Numbered from the stretch's first letter, positions 17,889 to 27,363 are shown. The stretch is 64,000 nt of DNA from Jiangella mangrovi (GCF_014204975.1 NZ_JACHMM010000001.1:4278001-4342000); one strand, 5' to 3'. Made by a program: numbers and translations. Notes: generated by a model from the sequence alone, not told the origin.

Positions 17889-19117
17889 ACGACCACCCCC
17901 GACGACGGCACCCGCGCGGCCAGCCGGAAGCGGTCGCCGTCGAGCCGGTCGGCGGCCAGCGAACCGCCCAGCTCACCCAGCCGCTCCGCCAGCCCGGACA
18001 GCCCCGACCCGCCGGACGCACCGGAACCCCCGCGCACCCCGTCGTTCTCCATGGTCAGCGTGACGCAGCCGTCGTCGCGCGCCACCGTGATGACGCAGGT
18101 CGTGGCGGAGCTGTGCCGCAGCACGTTGGTCGTCCCTTCGCGCGCCACCCAGCCGAGCACCGCCTGCACGTCGCCCGGCAGCCCGCCGACCTCGCCGATG
18201 ACACGGGTCGAGACGCCGGCCGAGCGGAGGACGGACCGCGCTCCGGCCAGCTCCGTGGTCAGGTCGACCTCGCGGTAGCCGCGCACGACCTCGCGGACCT
18301 CGCGCAGCGACTCCTGGGCGATGTCGCGGACCGCCATCATCTCCTCGGCCGACTCGTCGCGGCCGCGCCGGGCCAGGGCGGCGGCCAGCTCGCTCTTGAC
18401 GGCGATGACGGAGAGGTTGCGGCCGAGGATGTCGTGCAGGTCGCGGGCGAAGCGCAGCCGCTCCTCGGCGACGGCGAGATCGGCCTGCACCTGCCGCGAC
18501 CGGTCCAGCTCGAACACGATGCCGAGCATCCACACCGACGCCCGGAACGCCGACCAGCCGCCGAGATAGCCGAAGAACGCCGCGAACCCTGTGCCGAACG
18601 CGCTCTGCTGCGGCCAGTCGCTCAGCATCCCTGCCACGACGACCGCGGCCGAGATGACCAGCGCCAGCACCATGAGCTGCGGGCCGGCCAGCCGCGTCGT
18701 CAGCGCGCCGACCGTGAAGCCGAGGACCAGGATGAAGGCGAAGGCCGTGACGACGCCGTCGGAGACGCCCGGCTCGGCCGGCGCGTCCCAGCCGAACACC
18801 GCAACCGCCGTGCCCATGACCGCGACCGTCGCGACCAGCAGGCCCGCTGTCCACCGGTAGGGCCACACCCCGCGGCCGAGATACCACTCGATGCCCGCCC
18901 GCAGCACCATGAACGCGACGCCCGCGTGGACCGCCGACACGGCGACGAACGTCAGGACGGCCGGAGCCGACGGACCGCCCGTGCCCGCGGACGCGATGAA
19001 CAGCGCGGCCAGCGGCTCGGCCACCACCATCGAGTAGAGCGTGCCGCGGGTGTAGAGGTCGAAGCGCTGCAGCGCGCTCCGCTCCTCCCACCACCGGCTC
19101 ACCATGGACACGGACAT
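17885..19117 (-). CDS. Sensor histidine kinase, DesK/LiaS-like (HisKA_3)
   Basis: A 410-residue membrane kinase. About six hydrophobic helices occupy residues 20-190. The dimerisation and phosphoacceptor helix is LRFARDLHDILGRNLSVIAV (HisKA_3, histidine near residue 228), and the ATPase domain follows with NVLRHSSATTCVITV (N box), MENDGVRGG (G1) and GSGLSGLAERLGELGG (G2). It has almost no extracellular loop, fitting intramembrane-sensing kinases that detect envelope stress or their partner ABC transporter. The gene lies 22 nt after the ABC permease and overlaps the response regulator by 4 nt. Confidence 0.93.
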   Translation of the reverse strand: MSVSMVSRWWEERSALQRFDLYTRGTLYSMVVAEPLAALFIASAGTGGPSAPAVLTFVAVSAVHAGVAFMVLRAGIEWYLGRGVWPYRWTAGLLVATVAVMGTAVAVFGWDAPAEPGVSDGVVTAFAFILVLGFTVGALTTRLAGPQLMVLALVISAAVVVAGMLSDWPQQSAFGTGFAAFFGYLGGWSAFRASVWMLGIVFELDRSRQVQADLAVAEERLRFARDLHDILGRNLSVIAVKSELAAALARRGRDESAEEMMAVRDIAQESLREVREVVRGYREVDLTTELAGARSVLRSAGVSTRVIGEVGGLPGDVQAVLGWVAREGTTNVLRHSSATTCVITVARDDGCVTLTMENDGVRGGSGASGGSGLSGLAERLGELGGSLAADRLDGDRFRLAARVPSSGVVV

Positions 19118-19139
19118 CAGCTTGTCACGCCGCCCGCGG

Positions 19140-19949
19140 TCAGGTCCGCGGCTCCCACCGGAACCAGCGGCGCAGCGCGTACACCCCGACGACGATCCAC
19201 GCAGCAGCGATGACGGCGGGCAGCGCGGCCTCGCCCCAGCTCGCCGCGAACCCGACGGTGTCGCCGTCGGCCGTCTGCCCGGTCAGCCCGAGTCCGATCA
19301 TGTCGACGACGGGGCTCAGCGGGATGAACCGGACGACGGCCTGGACGGTGTCCGGGATGGTGTCGGCCGGCATGACGACGCCGGAGAAGATCAGGCTGCC
19401 CATGCACAGGAACACCACTGGCAACGTGCTGACCTGCGCCATCTCGACGTTGCGGGTGAACGCCGTCGACGCGGCGGCCAGCAGCACGAACATCACGACG
19501 CCGGCGAGGAGCGCCAGCACGGCCAGCACCACGTTGACCGGCGCGTCCAGCCCGAACCCGACGGCGACCACGACGGCGGTGAGCACGACCTGGACGACGG
19601 CGACGACGACCGACGGCAGCGCCGTGCCGGCCAGGATCTCGGCGTCGGTCAGCTCGCCGACCCGCAGCCGCTTGAGCACCAGGTCCTCGCGGCGCCCGAC
19701 GTACGCGGACACCAGGTTGTAGTAGACGACGTACAGCAGCGTGAAGCCGGCCAGCATCGTCACGACCAGCGCGCCGGTCGACAGGTCGCCCTCCTCGCCG
19801 AACCCGATGGCGGTCAGGCCGCCCGCGGTGATCAGGGGCAGCGCGAGCGCGGTGAACATCGCCGTGCGGTTGCGCACCAGCAGCCGCAGCTCCGCCGTCG
19901 CGATGGCGCGGACGCGCCGCGCCCCGCCGTTCGCCAGCAGCGTGCTCAT
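19140..19949 (-). CDS. ABC-2 type export permease
   Basis: A 269-residue membrane subunit of an ABC exporter. It begins MSTLLANGGARRVRAIATAE, then six hydrophobic segments, with an amphipathic stretch REDLVLKRLRVGELTDAEIL between helices 2 and 3 that matches ABC-2 permeases of antibiotic or lipid exporters. The ATG overlaps the upstream ATPase stop (ATGA), giving a two-component exporter that would act as a homodimeric permease with two ATPase copies. I chose this start because upstream in-frame sequence lies inside the ATPase gene and is out of family. The substrate is unknown; the kinase/regulator pair suggests an envelope-active compound. Confidence 0.9.
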   Translation of the reverse strand: MSTLLANGGARRVRAIATAELRLLVRNRTAMFTALALPLITAGGLTAIGFGEEGDLSTGALVVTMLAGFTLLYVVYYNLVSAYVGRREDLVLKRLRVGELTDAEILAGTALPSVVVAVVQVVLTAVVVAVGFGLDAPVNVVLAVLALLAGVVMFVLLAAASTAFTRNVEMAQVSTLPVVFLCMGSLIFSGVVMPADTIPDTVQAVVRFIPLSPVVDMIGLGLTGQTADGDTVGFAASWGEAALPAVIAAAWIVVGVYALRRWFRWEPRT

Positions 19950-20884
19950 GCCGCCACCTCCGTCTGCTCGGTCCTCGACGACGACGGCGCCGACGACGCC
20001 ACCGCCAGGAACGCCTGCTCCAGCGACGCCGGCCGGGCCGACAGCTCCTCCAGCTCGACGGCGCGGTCGCGCGCCCACAGCAGCAGCTCGGTCAGCGTCG
20101 TCTGCATGGTGTCCGTGTGCACCTCGACCCGGCGGCCGTCGTCGACGACGAGCGTGCCGGCCAGGTCGGGCAGCTCGGCCCGGGCCACGGTCGCCGGCAG
20201 CGCGAACGACACGGTCGCCGGCTGCGACGCGACCACCTCGGCGACGGTGCCGGCGCGGACGATCCGTCCCTCGTGCATGATCGCAAGCCGGTCGGCCAGC
20301 TCCTCGGCCTCGTCCAGGTAGTGCGTCGTCAGCAGGACGGTGACGCCGTCGTCGAGCAGCGAGCGGACCAGCGCCCAGGTGTTGCGGCGGCTCTCCGGGT
20401 CCAGCCCGGTGGTCGGCTCGTCGAGGAACAGCACCTCGGGCCGGCCCAGGACGGCGAGCGCGAGGTCGAGCCGGCGTTTCTCACCACCGCTGAGCTGTTT
20501 GACGGTGACAGCGGCGCGGTCGGTCAGGTCGACCAGCTCGAGCGCCTCGGCGACCGGGCGCGGGGCGGTGAGCGTTCCCGCCCACATGGCCGCGGTCTCC
20601 GTCACCGTCAGGTCGGCCGGGAACCCGCCCTGCTGGAGCATGACGCCGATGCGCGGGCGGACGGCGGGCCGCTGCGTGTACGGGTCGTGGCCGAGCACCC
20701 GGACCCGGCCGGCGCCCGGCCGGGCCAGCCCCTCGACGACCTCCAGGGTGGAGGTCTTGCCGGCGCCGTTCGTGCCCAGGAGGGCGAACAGCTCGCCGCG
20801 CGCGACGGAGAAGGTCACGCCACGCACGGCCTCGTAGCCGCCGTAACTGCGGTGCACACCGGTCACCTCGACGACCTCAGCCAT
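19946..20884 (-). CDS. ABC transporter ATP-binding protein (drug/lipid exporter type)
   Basis: A 312-residue ATPase. Walker A is LLGTNGAGKTSTLEVVEGL (near residue 35), the Q-loop is VMLQQGG, the signature is VKQLSGGEKRRLDLALAVLG, Walker B is VLFLDEPTTGLDPESRR and the H-loop is LTTHYLDEAEELADR. A C-terminal domain of about 90 residues is present, as in DrrA-like and bacitracin-type exporters. It energises the adjacent permease. It is the first gene of the block ATPase, permease, histidine kinase, response regulator, all on the minus strand with overlaps or a 22-nt gap, which suggests one coregulated unit. Confidence 0.94.
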   Translation of the reverse strand: MAEVVEVTGVHRSYGGYEAVRGVTFSVARGELFALLGTNGAGKTSTLEVVEGLARPGAGRVRVLGHDPYTQRPAVRPRIGVMLQQGGFPADLTVTETAAMWAGTLTAPRPVAEALELVDLTDRAAVTVKQLSGGEKRRLDLALAVLGRPEVLFLDEPTTGLDPESRRNTWALVRSLLDDGVTVLLTTHYLDEAEELADRLAIMHEGRIVRAGTVAEVVASQPATVSFALPATVARAELPDLAGTLVVDDGRRVEVHTDTMQTTLTELLLWARDRAVELEELSARPASLEQAFLAVASSAPSSSRTEQTEVAA

Positions 20885-21037
20885 TCCGGCCTCCTCGCGG
20901 TCCCGCGGATGGTTCCATCTCTCTCATGACCCCATCCTGGCCGGGGCACGCGGCCGGATCCGGTGGGCGATGTCACCGGCCTCGATGACCGATGCGCGGC
21001 CGGTCCATGACGAATGTCACCACCCCGGAGGACACCC

Positions 21038-24000
21038 GTGGCGCGCTCGCCCCGCCGTACCCGCCTCGTCGTCGCGCTCGCGAGCGTCGCCGTCCTGGCC
21101 GCCGCCTCGACCGCCGTCTCGACCGCCGTCGCCGCTCGGCCGCCGGCGCACCTCGACGCCCCCGCCGCGCGCGAGTACCCGGCCGGCTCCTACGTCGTCG
21201 TGCTGACCGGGGCGCCGGCCGCCACGTACGAGGGCGGCGTGAAGGGACTGGCGGCGACGGCGCCTGCCGGCGGCGAGCGGCTGCGGGCGGCCTCGCGTGC
21301 GGTCCGCGACTACCGGGCACACCTGACGGCGGCGCAGCGCGAGGTGGCCGGCAGCGTCGACGCCGACCCGCTGTACCAGTACACCGTCGCGGTCAACGGG
21401 TTCGCCGCCGAGCTGACGGCCGAGCAGGCGGCGGCGCTGGACGCCGACCCGCAGGTGCTCGCCGTCGTGCCGGACGTGCCGCGCGCCGTCGATACTGTCG
21501 CGTCGCCGGAGTTCCTGGGACTCACGGGCGACGACGGCGTCTGGGCCGGTTTGGGCGGGGCGGAGGGCGCGGGCCGCGGCATCGTCGTCGGCGTCATCGA
21601 CACCGGCATCTGGCCCGAGAGCGCGTCGTTCGCCGGCCCGTCGCTGGCCGACGGCGCCACCGGCGAGGTCGGCGTCGCGTACCGGACGTCCGAGACCGGC
21701 ACGGCCGTGCTCAAGGCGAACGGCGAGACGTTCACCGGCGCGTGCGAGACCGGCGAGGACTGGACCGCCGACCTCTGCAACGGCAAGCTCGTGTCGGCCC
21801 GCTACTACGAGGACGGCTTCGTCGCGAACGTGTCGCCGGAGCACTACGACCCGAACGAGCAGATCTCCACGCGCGACGGCGACGGCCACGGCACCCACAC
21901 CGCGAGCACGGCGGCCGGCAACCACGGCGTGCCCATGGCGGTCAACGGCCGCGCGTTCGGCGAGGGCTCGGGCATGGCGCCGGGCGCGGCGATCGCGGCC
22001 TACAAGGTGTGCTGGCAGGACGACGACGCCGCGACCGGCGGCTGCTACCCGTCGGACTCCGTCGCCGCCATCGACCAGGCCATCCTCGACGGCGTCGACG
22101 TCATCAACTACTCGATCTCCGGCGCCACCGACACCCCCGTCGACCCCGTCGAGCTGGCCTTCATGTCCGCGGCGTCGGCGAACATCTTCGTGTCGGCGTC
22201 GGCGGGCAACTCCGGGCCGGGCGAGTCCACCGTCGCGCACAACAGCCCGTGGCTCACCACCGTCGCCGCCAGCACGCACCAGGTCTACGAGGGCACCGTC
22301 GAGCTGGGCGACGGGCGGCGCTTCCGCGGCTCGATGATCAGCGACGACGGCGTCCCGGTGCAGACGCCGCTGGTGTACGGCCGCGACATCGCGGCCGAGG
22401 GCGTCGACCCGGAGGAGGCCGCACTGTGCGCCGAGTCGTCGCTGGACGCGGCGCGGGCGGCCGGCGCGCTCGTCATCTGCGACCGCGGCGTCTACGACCG
22501 CGTCGCGAAGTCCGCCGAGGTGCAGCGGGCCGGCGGCGTCGGGACGGTGCTCGGCAACCTGCTCGAGGCCGAGACGCTGAACGCCGACTTCCACGTCATC
22601 CCGACCACGCACGTGGGCGCCGCCGATGCGGTGGCGATCCGTGAGTACGCGGCCGGCGACGGCGCCACCGCGGCCCTGCTGGTGGGCGACCAGACGGACC
22701 TGCCGCCGACGCCGAAGCCGGTGCTCGCCGGGTTCTCCTCGCGCGGGCCGGCCCCGGCCAACGGCGGCGACCTGCTGAAGCCGGACGTCTCCGCGCCCGG
22801 CGTCGACGTGCTCGCGGCGGTCGCGCCCGGCCCGCACGCCGGCAACGACTTCGACTTCATCTCCGGCACGTCCATGGCGGCGCCGCACGTGGCCGGGCTG
22901 GCGGCGCTGATCCGGGCCGCCGAGCCGGACTGGTCGGCGCAGGCGATCAAGTCGGCGATGATGACGACGGCGTACGACCTGGTGCTGGCGTCCGGCTCGC
23001 CCGACGAGGACCGGTTCCACGCCGGCGCCGGGCACGTCGACCCGTCGCGCTTCCTCGACCCTGGCCTGGTCTACGAGTCCACCGTCGACGACTGGCTGTC
23101 CTTCATCGAGGGCACCGGCGAGGACACCGGCGCGCCGGGCGTCGAGCCGATCGACCCGTCGGATCTCAACCAGCCGTCGATCGCCGTCGGCGCGCTGCCC
23201 GGCCTGCAGACCGTCACGCGCACCGTCACCGCCGTCACGCCGGGCCTGTACCAGGCCGCCGTCGACCTGCCCGGGTTCGACGTCCGGGTGACGCCGTCGG
23301 TGCTGTACTTCGGCCGGCCCGGTGACACGAAGACGTTCGAGATCACGCTGACCCGCACCGACGCGCCGCTGGACGCGTACGCGCACGGCTCGCTGACCTG
23401 GCGCGGCGGCGGCACGACGGTGCGCAGCCCGATGGTCGCCCGGCCGGTCGCCGTCGCCGCGCAGCCCGAGGTCACCGGCAGCGGTCCCGAGGGCTCGCTC
23501 ACCTACCCCGTCACCGCCTCGACCCGCGGCGACGTCGACCTCACCCTGCGCGGCCTGGTGCCGGGCGCCGTCACCGACGGGTCACTGACGCCGGGCGAGG
23601 GCGCGGACCCGGAGGGCAACGGGTCGTCGCAGCTGGTGCCGTTCGAGGTGCCCGCCGGCACGACGCTGGCCCGCATCGACCTACGTGCAGGCCTCGACGC
23701 CTCCGACTACGACCTGTACGTCTACGGCCCCGACTGCGCCGAACTGCCCGTCAACGGCGCGACCGGCGCCGCCAGCGAACAAGTCGACCTGACGGACCCG
23801 GACCCCGGCACCTACCACGTCCTGGTCCACCTGTTCTCCACGCCCGACGGCTCGCCCGTCGACTTCACCCTCCGCACCTTCGCCGTCACCCCAGCCCCAT
23901 CCACCAACGCGACCGTCTCCCCCGACCCCCTCCCCACCCGCCCCGGCCAACCCACCAACGCGACACTCACCTGGACCGGCCTCGAAGCGACCACCCCCTA

Positions 24001-24058
24001 CCTCGGCACCATCACCTACGAAGGCACCACCGACCAAACAGTGATCGCCATCAACTGA
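21038..24058 (+). CDS. Secreted S8 subtilisin-like protease with inhibitor, PA, Fn3-like and PPC-like domains
   Basis: A 1006-residue exported serine protease resembling plant-type subtilases. A signal peptide (basic, then LVVALASVAVLAAASTAV) precedes an I9 propeptide (about 45-150). The catalytic triad is Asp in VVGVIDTGIWPE, His in GDGHGTHTAS and Ser in ISGTSMAAPHVAG. A PA insert sits between His and Ser. After the catalytic domain come an Fn3-like domain (GLYQAAVDLPGFDVRVTPSV) and a pre-peptidase C-terminal-like domain (SDYDLYVYGPDC). The GTG at 21038 is chosen because GGAGG lies 6 nt upstream; an in-frame ATG at 21014 adds eight residues without a ribosome site. Codon use in the last roughly 60 codons shifts towards C- and A-ending codons. 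Confidence 0.93.
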   Translation: MARSPRRTRLVVALASVAVLAAASTAVSTAVAARPPAHLDAPAAREYPAGSYVVVLTGAPAATYEGGVKGLAATAPAGGERLRAASRAVRDYRAHLTAAQREVAGSVDADPLYQYTVAVNGFAAELTAEQAAALDADPQVLAVVPDVPRAVDTVASPEFLGLTGDDGVWAGLGGAEGAGRGIVVGVIDTGIWPESASFAGPSLADGATGEVGVAYRTSETGTAVLKANGETFTGACETGEDWTADLCNGKLVSARYYEDGFVANVSPEHYDPNEQISTRDGDGHGTHTASTAAGNHGVPMAVNGRAFGEGSGMAPGAAIAAYKVCWQDDDAATGGCYPSDSVAAIDQAILDGVDVINYSISGATDTPVDPVELAFMSAASANIFVSASAGNSGPGESTVAHNSPWLTTVAASTHQVYEGTVELGDGRRFRGSMISDDGVPVQTPLVYGRDIAAEGVDPEEAALCAESSLDAARAAGALVICDRGVYDRVAKSAEVQRAGGVGTVLGNLLEAETLNADFHVIPTTHVGAADAVAIREYAAGDGATAALLVGDQTDLPPTPKPVLAGFSSRGPAPANGGDLLKPDVSAPGVDVLAAVAPGPHAGNDFDFISGTSMAAPHVAGLAALIRAAEPDWSAQAIKSAMMTTAYDLVLASGSPDEDRFHAGAGHVDPSRFLDPGLVYESTVDDWLSFIEGTGEDTGAPGVEPIDPSDLNQPSIAVGALPGLQTVTRTVTAVTPGLYQAAVDLPGFDVRVTPSVLYFGRPGDTKTFEITLTRTDAPLDAYAHGSLTWRGGGTTVRSPMVARPVAVAAQPEVTGSGPEGSLTYPVTASTRGDVDLTLRGLVPGAVTDGSLTPGEGADPEGNGSSQLVPFEVPAGTTLARIDLRAGLDASDYDLYVYGPDCAELPVNGATGAASEQVDLTDPDPGTYHVLVHLFSTPDGSPVDFTLRTFAVTPAPSTNATVSPDPLPTRPGQPTNATLTWTGLEATTPYLGTITYEGTTDQTVIAIN

Positions 24059-24164
24059 CGAAGCGCGGAGCAAGGGCGCTGCCGTCTGGCCGCGCCCGAA
24101 CGACCTCACGGTCAGCCGCCCACTGACCCCCAACCGACAGGGACGCCCGCAAGGCAACCAGAAC

Positions 24165-24268
24165 GCGGGGGCGGCGGCGGGTTCGCGGAGCCGGCGTAAA
24201 GTGGCCGCGCTGGCGTCACCCCACGGTTGGCCGCAGAGCCGGCGCAGCGAACCCGCCGCCGCCCCCGC
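24165..24268. repeat. 22-bp perfect inverted repeat spanning the subtilase / permease convergent gap
   Basis: The arm 24165-24186 (GCGGGGGCGGCGGCGGGTTC and two more bases) is perfectly complementary to 24247-24268. The 60-nt interior has lower GC. The stops of the two convergent genes lie at 24058 and 24290. Both a long-loop bidirectional terminator and a remnant of a small mobile palindrome are possible. Confidence 0.75.
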
Positions 24269-24289
24269 CCCAACGCAAGCAACGACGCG

Positions 24290-25486
24290 TCAGAACCGGA
24301 TCGCATCGATCACGCGCACCCGAACAGCAACGGTCGCCGGCAGCACCCCAGCCAAGGCCCCGACGACGGTCGCCGCCACGAGACCCTCAACCGCCGCACG
24401 CACAGGAAACGCCGGCACATCGGTGATCGCCCCGCCGATGAGCTCCTCGATCGGCACGTTCTTGACGATCGCGACCGCCAGGCCGACGCCGAGCAGCCCG
24501 GCGACCGCTGTCGCGAAGACGCTCTCCATCATGACCGAGAAGAACACCCGGCCGGAGGTGGCTCCGAAGCTGCGCCGCACGCCGATCTCGCGGACCCGGT
24601 ACCGGACGGTGACCAGCGCGATGTTCACCAGGCCGAGCGCGCCCATGCCGAGCGCGATGACGCTGACGCCGCGGATGACCCACTGGAGCTGGCTGTCGAT
24701 GAGGTCGAAGTCGGACGGGTCGGCACGGTACACCTCGACCTGCAGGTCGTCGCCGAGCATGCTGCGCAGGTCGGCCTTGACCACCTCGGTGAGCTGGTCG
24801 GCGCTGTCGGGCGGCACCCACAGCTCGAGCATCGGGGTCGACCCGTACAGGCCTTCGGTGCCCCACTGGTCGCGGTGCGACGTCAGCAGGTAGGCGCTGG
24901 GCATCTCGCCGGAGTAGGCGTCGGCCGTGACGCCGATGACGGTGGCGCGCACCGGCCGCTCGCCGCCGATGACCACCGTCGGGTGGGTTCGCAGGTCCGG
25001 CGCTCCCATGCGCTGGTGGAAGGTCTCGTTCACCACGAGCGCGGGTGCCAGCCGGCGCTCGTCGGCGGGAGTGAACCAGCGGCCGTGCACGGGCTCGATG
25101 CGGTGCATCTCGCCGTAGGACTGGTCGACGGCGGTGGTGGAGACCGGCTCGCTGCCGTCGGCGAAGCGCATGACGGTCTCGGTGTACAGGACGTGCGAGG
25201 AGTACGTGACGGAGTGCCGCTCGACGAGGTCGCGGTAGGCGGCCGCGACCGGCTCGGGGGCCACCATGCTGGTCTCGTCCCACACGTTGACCTGCAGCGT
25301 GGCCGGGCGGCCCATGGTGCGCTCGGAGTGCTCGGCGTTGGCCTGCCGGACCATGTCGCCCAGCGCGGTGATCACCGTCATGGCGGTGACGGCGATGAGC
25401 ACGCCGATCAGCGACACGATGACGCGGACCTTGTGGATGCGGACCTCTTCCCACGCCTCGGCGAAGGCCGCGAACAGACCGGTCAC
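24290..25486 (-). CDS. MacB/FtsX-type ABC transporter permease
   Basis: A 398-residue permease of the MacB class. One helix is at residues 18-40 (VRVIVSLIGVLIAVTAMTVI), then a large periplasmic/extracellular MacB_PCD-like domain (about 45-270), then three helices of the FtsX domain (about 285-398, with VRYRVREIGVRRSFGATSGR, a strongly conserved coupling motif). It probably exports or mechanically transmits force to a small peptide or toxin rather than pumping across in the classical way. The start is GTG overlapping the ATPase stop (GTGA). It completes an adaptor-ATPase-permease operon. Confidence 0.92.
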   Translation of the reverse strand: MTGLFAAFAEAWEEVRIHKVRVIVSLIGVLIAVTAMTVITALGDMVRQANAEHSERTMGRPATLQVNVWDETSMVAPEPVAAAYRDLVERHSVTYSSHVLYTETVMRFADGSEPVSTTAVDQSYGEMHRIEPVHGRWFTPADERRLAPALVVNETFHQRMGAPDLRTHPTVVIGGERPVRATVIGVTADAYSGEMPSAYLLTSHRDQWGTEGLYGSTPMLELWVPPDSADQLTEVVKADLRSMLGDDLQVEVYRADPSDFDLIDSQLQWVIRGVSVIALGMGALGLVNIALVTVRYRVREIGVRRSFGATSGRVFFSVMMESVFATAVAGLLGVGLAVAIVKNVPIEELIGGAITDVPAFPVRAAVEGLVAATVVGALAGVLPATVAVRVRVIDAIRF

Positions 25487-26205
25487 GCCGAGACCACCTG
25501 ACGGGGCGCGCCCAGCAACGCGGGGTCGAGCGGGCCGAGGACGCCGGCGTCGAGGCGGTAGTGCCGGTGTGCCCGCGCCGCGACCATGGTGTCGTGGGTG
25601 ATCGTGACCAGCGTCGACCCGGTCTCGGCGGCGATGGCGTCGAGGAGGTCCATGATCTCGGTGCCGGTCTGCACGTCCAGCGCGCCGGTCGGCTCGTCGC
25701 ACAGGATCACCCGCGGGCGGCGGATCAGGCTGCGGGCGATGGCGACGCGCTGCTGCTCGCCGCCGGACAGCTTCTCGGGCATGGTGTCGGCGCGATCGCC
25801 GAGGCCGACGCGGGTCAGCATGTCGTGGGCGAGCCGCCGCCGGGTCCAGAACTCGCGGCCGCCGGCGTAGAGCAGCGGAGCGGCGACGTTCTCGAGCGCC
25901 GACCGGCCGGGCAGCAGGTTGAACTGCTGGAACACGAACCCGAAGCCGGCGCCGCGGAGCCTCGCCCGGCGCCGTTGCGACAGCCCGGCGGTGGGCCGGC
26001 CGTCGAGCCGGTACTCGCCCTCGGTCGGGGTGTCGAGCAGCCCCATGAGGTTGAGCAGCGTCGACTTGCCGGACCCGGACCGGCCGACGATGGACACGTG
26101 CTCGCCCGTCTCGATGGTGAACGTGACGTCGCGGAGGATCTCCAGGCGGTCGCCGTCGGGCAGGATCACCGTGCGGCTGACGCCGTCGAGCTCGATGAGG
26201 CTCAT
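25483..26205 (-). CDS. MacB-type ABC transporter ATP-binding protein
   Basis: A 240-residue ATPase of the LolD/MacB class. Walker A is VGRSGSGKSTLLNLMGLLD, the Q-loop is GFVFQQFNLLPGRSALENV (the FNLLP signature of this class), the C-motif is EKLSGGEQQRVAIARSLIRR and Walker B is VILCDEPTGALD, followed by TITHD. It drives the FtsX-type permease encoded immediately downstream. Its ATG overlaps the adaptor stop (ATGA) and its stop overlaps the permease GTG (GTGA), so the three proteins are tightly coupled. Confidence 0.95.
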   Translation of the reverse strand: MSLIELDGVSRTVILPDGDRLEILRDVTFTIETGEHVSIVGRSGSGKSTLLNLMGLLDTPTEGEYRLDGRPTAGLSQRRRARLRGAGFGFVFQQFNLLPGRSALENVAAPLLYAGGREFWTRRRLAHDMLTRVGLGDRADTMPEKLSGGEQQRVAIARSLIRRPRVILCDEPTGALDVQTGTEIMDLLDAIAAETGSTLVTITHDTMVAARAHRHYRLDAGVLGPLDPALLGAPRQVVSA

Positions 26206-27254
26206 CCGGCTTGGCCCATCATGCCCGGGTCCATGGCGTCCTCGTCGGGCGCGCCGGGCACGAACTCGAGGACCAGGTCGCCCTCGGCGAGGCCCTCGCG
26301 GACCTCGATCAGCTCGCCGTCGGTGAGGCCGAGCGTCACCGGCGTCTCGACCGGCTCGCCGCCGTCGGCGCCGACCACCCAGACGTTGCCCGACTCGAAC
26401 GACCCCTCGACCGCGGTGACGGGGACGACCAGCACGTTCTCGGCCCGGCCGGCCTTGATGACCATGGTCGCGCCGAGACCGTCGAACACGGTGACGTCGG
26501 GCGGGACGGTGCACGAGATGGCGGTGCTGGACCCGCCCCCGCTCTGGTCGGGCGGCAGCATCGGGTCCGGCGGCGGTGCGGCGCCGCCCTCGTCGCCGCC
26601 GTCGCCACCCGTTGCGGACCGGCCGGTGCGCAGGTCGGCGCAGGCGAACGGCGCCGGGCCGCCACGGGCCTGTACCTCTGCCGCCGTCGGGCCGCTGACC
26701 AGCCGGTACTGCTGCTCGGCCGTGAGCGAGCCGGAGACGGTGAAGCCGCCGGTCGAGATGCTGCCGACGGTGTCGCCGACGGCGACGGTCTGGCCTACGA
26801 GCACGTCGAACTCGCCGACGGTGCCGGCCGTGGCCGCCTCGATGGTGCGGAACCGGCGGACCGGCTCGCCCGGCACCTCGACCTCGTTGCCCTCGTCGTC
26901 GGTCTCGGTGGTCGGCTCGCCCTCCTCCTCGAACACGACCTCGACGAGCGGGTCGCCCTCCTCGACGACCTCGCCGGGATCGGCGTGCAGCACCGTCACC
27001 TCTCCCCCGTCGGTCGCGCGCACCGGTGTCGGCGCGTCGGCCGTGATGGTCGCCTCGACCTCGACGGTGTTGACGACGGTGCCGAGCGCGACCGGGACCT
27101 CGGGCTGGACGATCTCGACCGAGGGGACGGCGGGGTCGTCGGCCGCGGCGGTCTCGCCGGTGTCGCGGAAGGCGATGTAGGCGAGCAGCGCCGCGATCGC
27201 GGCCAGCAGCAGGATCTTGATCGTCGGAAGGACGATGCGGCGGGTGACGCCCAT
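26202..27254 (-). CDS. HlyD/MacA-like efflux adaptor (periplasmic-adaptor type)
   Basis: A 350-residue membrane-anchored adaptor. One N-terminal helix (TIKILLLAAIAALLAYIAF) is followed by an exposed part with a biotinyl-lipoyl-like split domain (VLHADPGEVVEEGDPLVEV and GTVGEFDVLVGQTVAVGDTV) and a C-terminal beta-barrel. No long coiled-coil hairpin is visible; in a bacterium with one membrane none is needed to reach an outer-membrane channel. An acidic insert and a proline/glycine-rich insert near residue 220 are lineage-specific. The C-terminus ends in a methionine/glycine-rich tail. It is the first gene of the operon with a TTGACA promoter upstream. Confidence 0.85.
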   Translation of the reverse strand: MGVTRRIVLPTIKILLLAAIAALLAYIAFRDTGETAAADDPAVPSVEIVQPEVPVALGTVVNTVEVEATITADAPTPVRATDGGEVTVLHADPGEVVEEGDPLVEVVFEEEGEPTTETDDEGNEVEVPGEPVRRFRTIEAATAGTVGEFDVLVGQTVAVGDTVGSISTGGFTVSGSLTAEQQYRLVSGPTAAEVQARGGPAPFACADLRTGRSATGGDGGDEGGAAPPPDPMLPPDQSGGGSSTAISCTVPPDVTVFDGLGATMVIKAGRAENVLVVPVTAVEGSFESGNVWVVGADGGEPVETPVTLGLTDGELIEVREGLAEGDLVLEFVPGAPDEDAMDPGMMGQAG

Positions 27255-27302
27255 CGGACGCGACTCCCTCGGGGGCTCGGAACGTAGTGCCCGACAGCAT
27301 GC

Positions 27303-27325
27303 ATACCGAGTATATGGATTGTCAA
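27303..27325 (-). promoter_or_regulatory. TTGACA promoter region with ATAC/GTAT palindrome before the MacA-like operon
   Basis: A consensus -35 TTGACA (minus strand, 27320-27325) lies 66 nt before the adaptor start. The palindrome ATAC-CGA-GTAT (27303-27313) sits in the spacer, where a repressor would occlude RNA polymerase. The -10 is poor (CATGCT at 18 bp), which fits a regulated promoter. No regulator gene is adjacent. Confidence 0.5.
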
Positions 27326-27363
27326 CAGGGCGCGGACTCCTGTTCCGGGTCCGGGGGTCGGCC

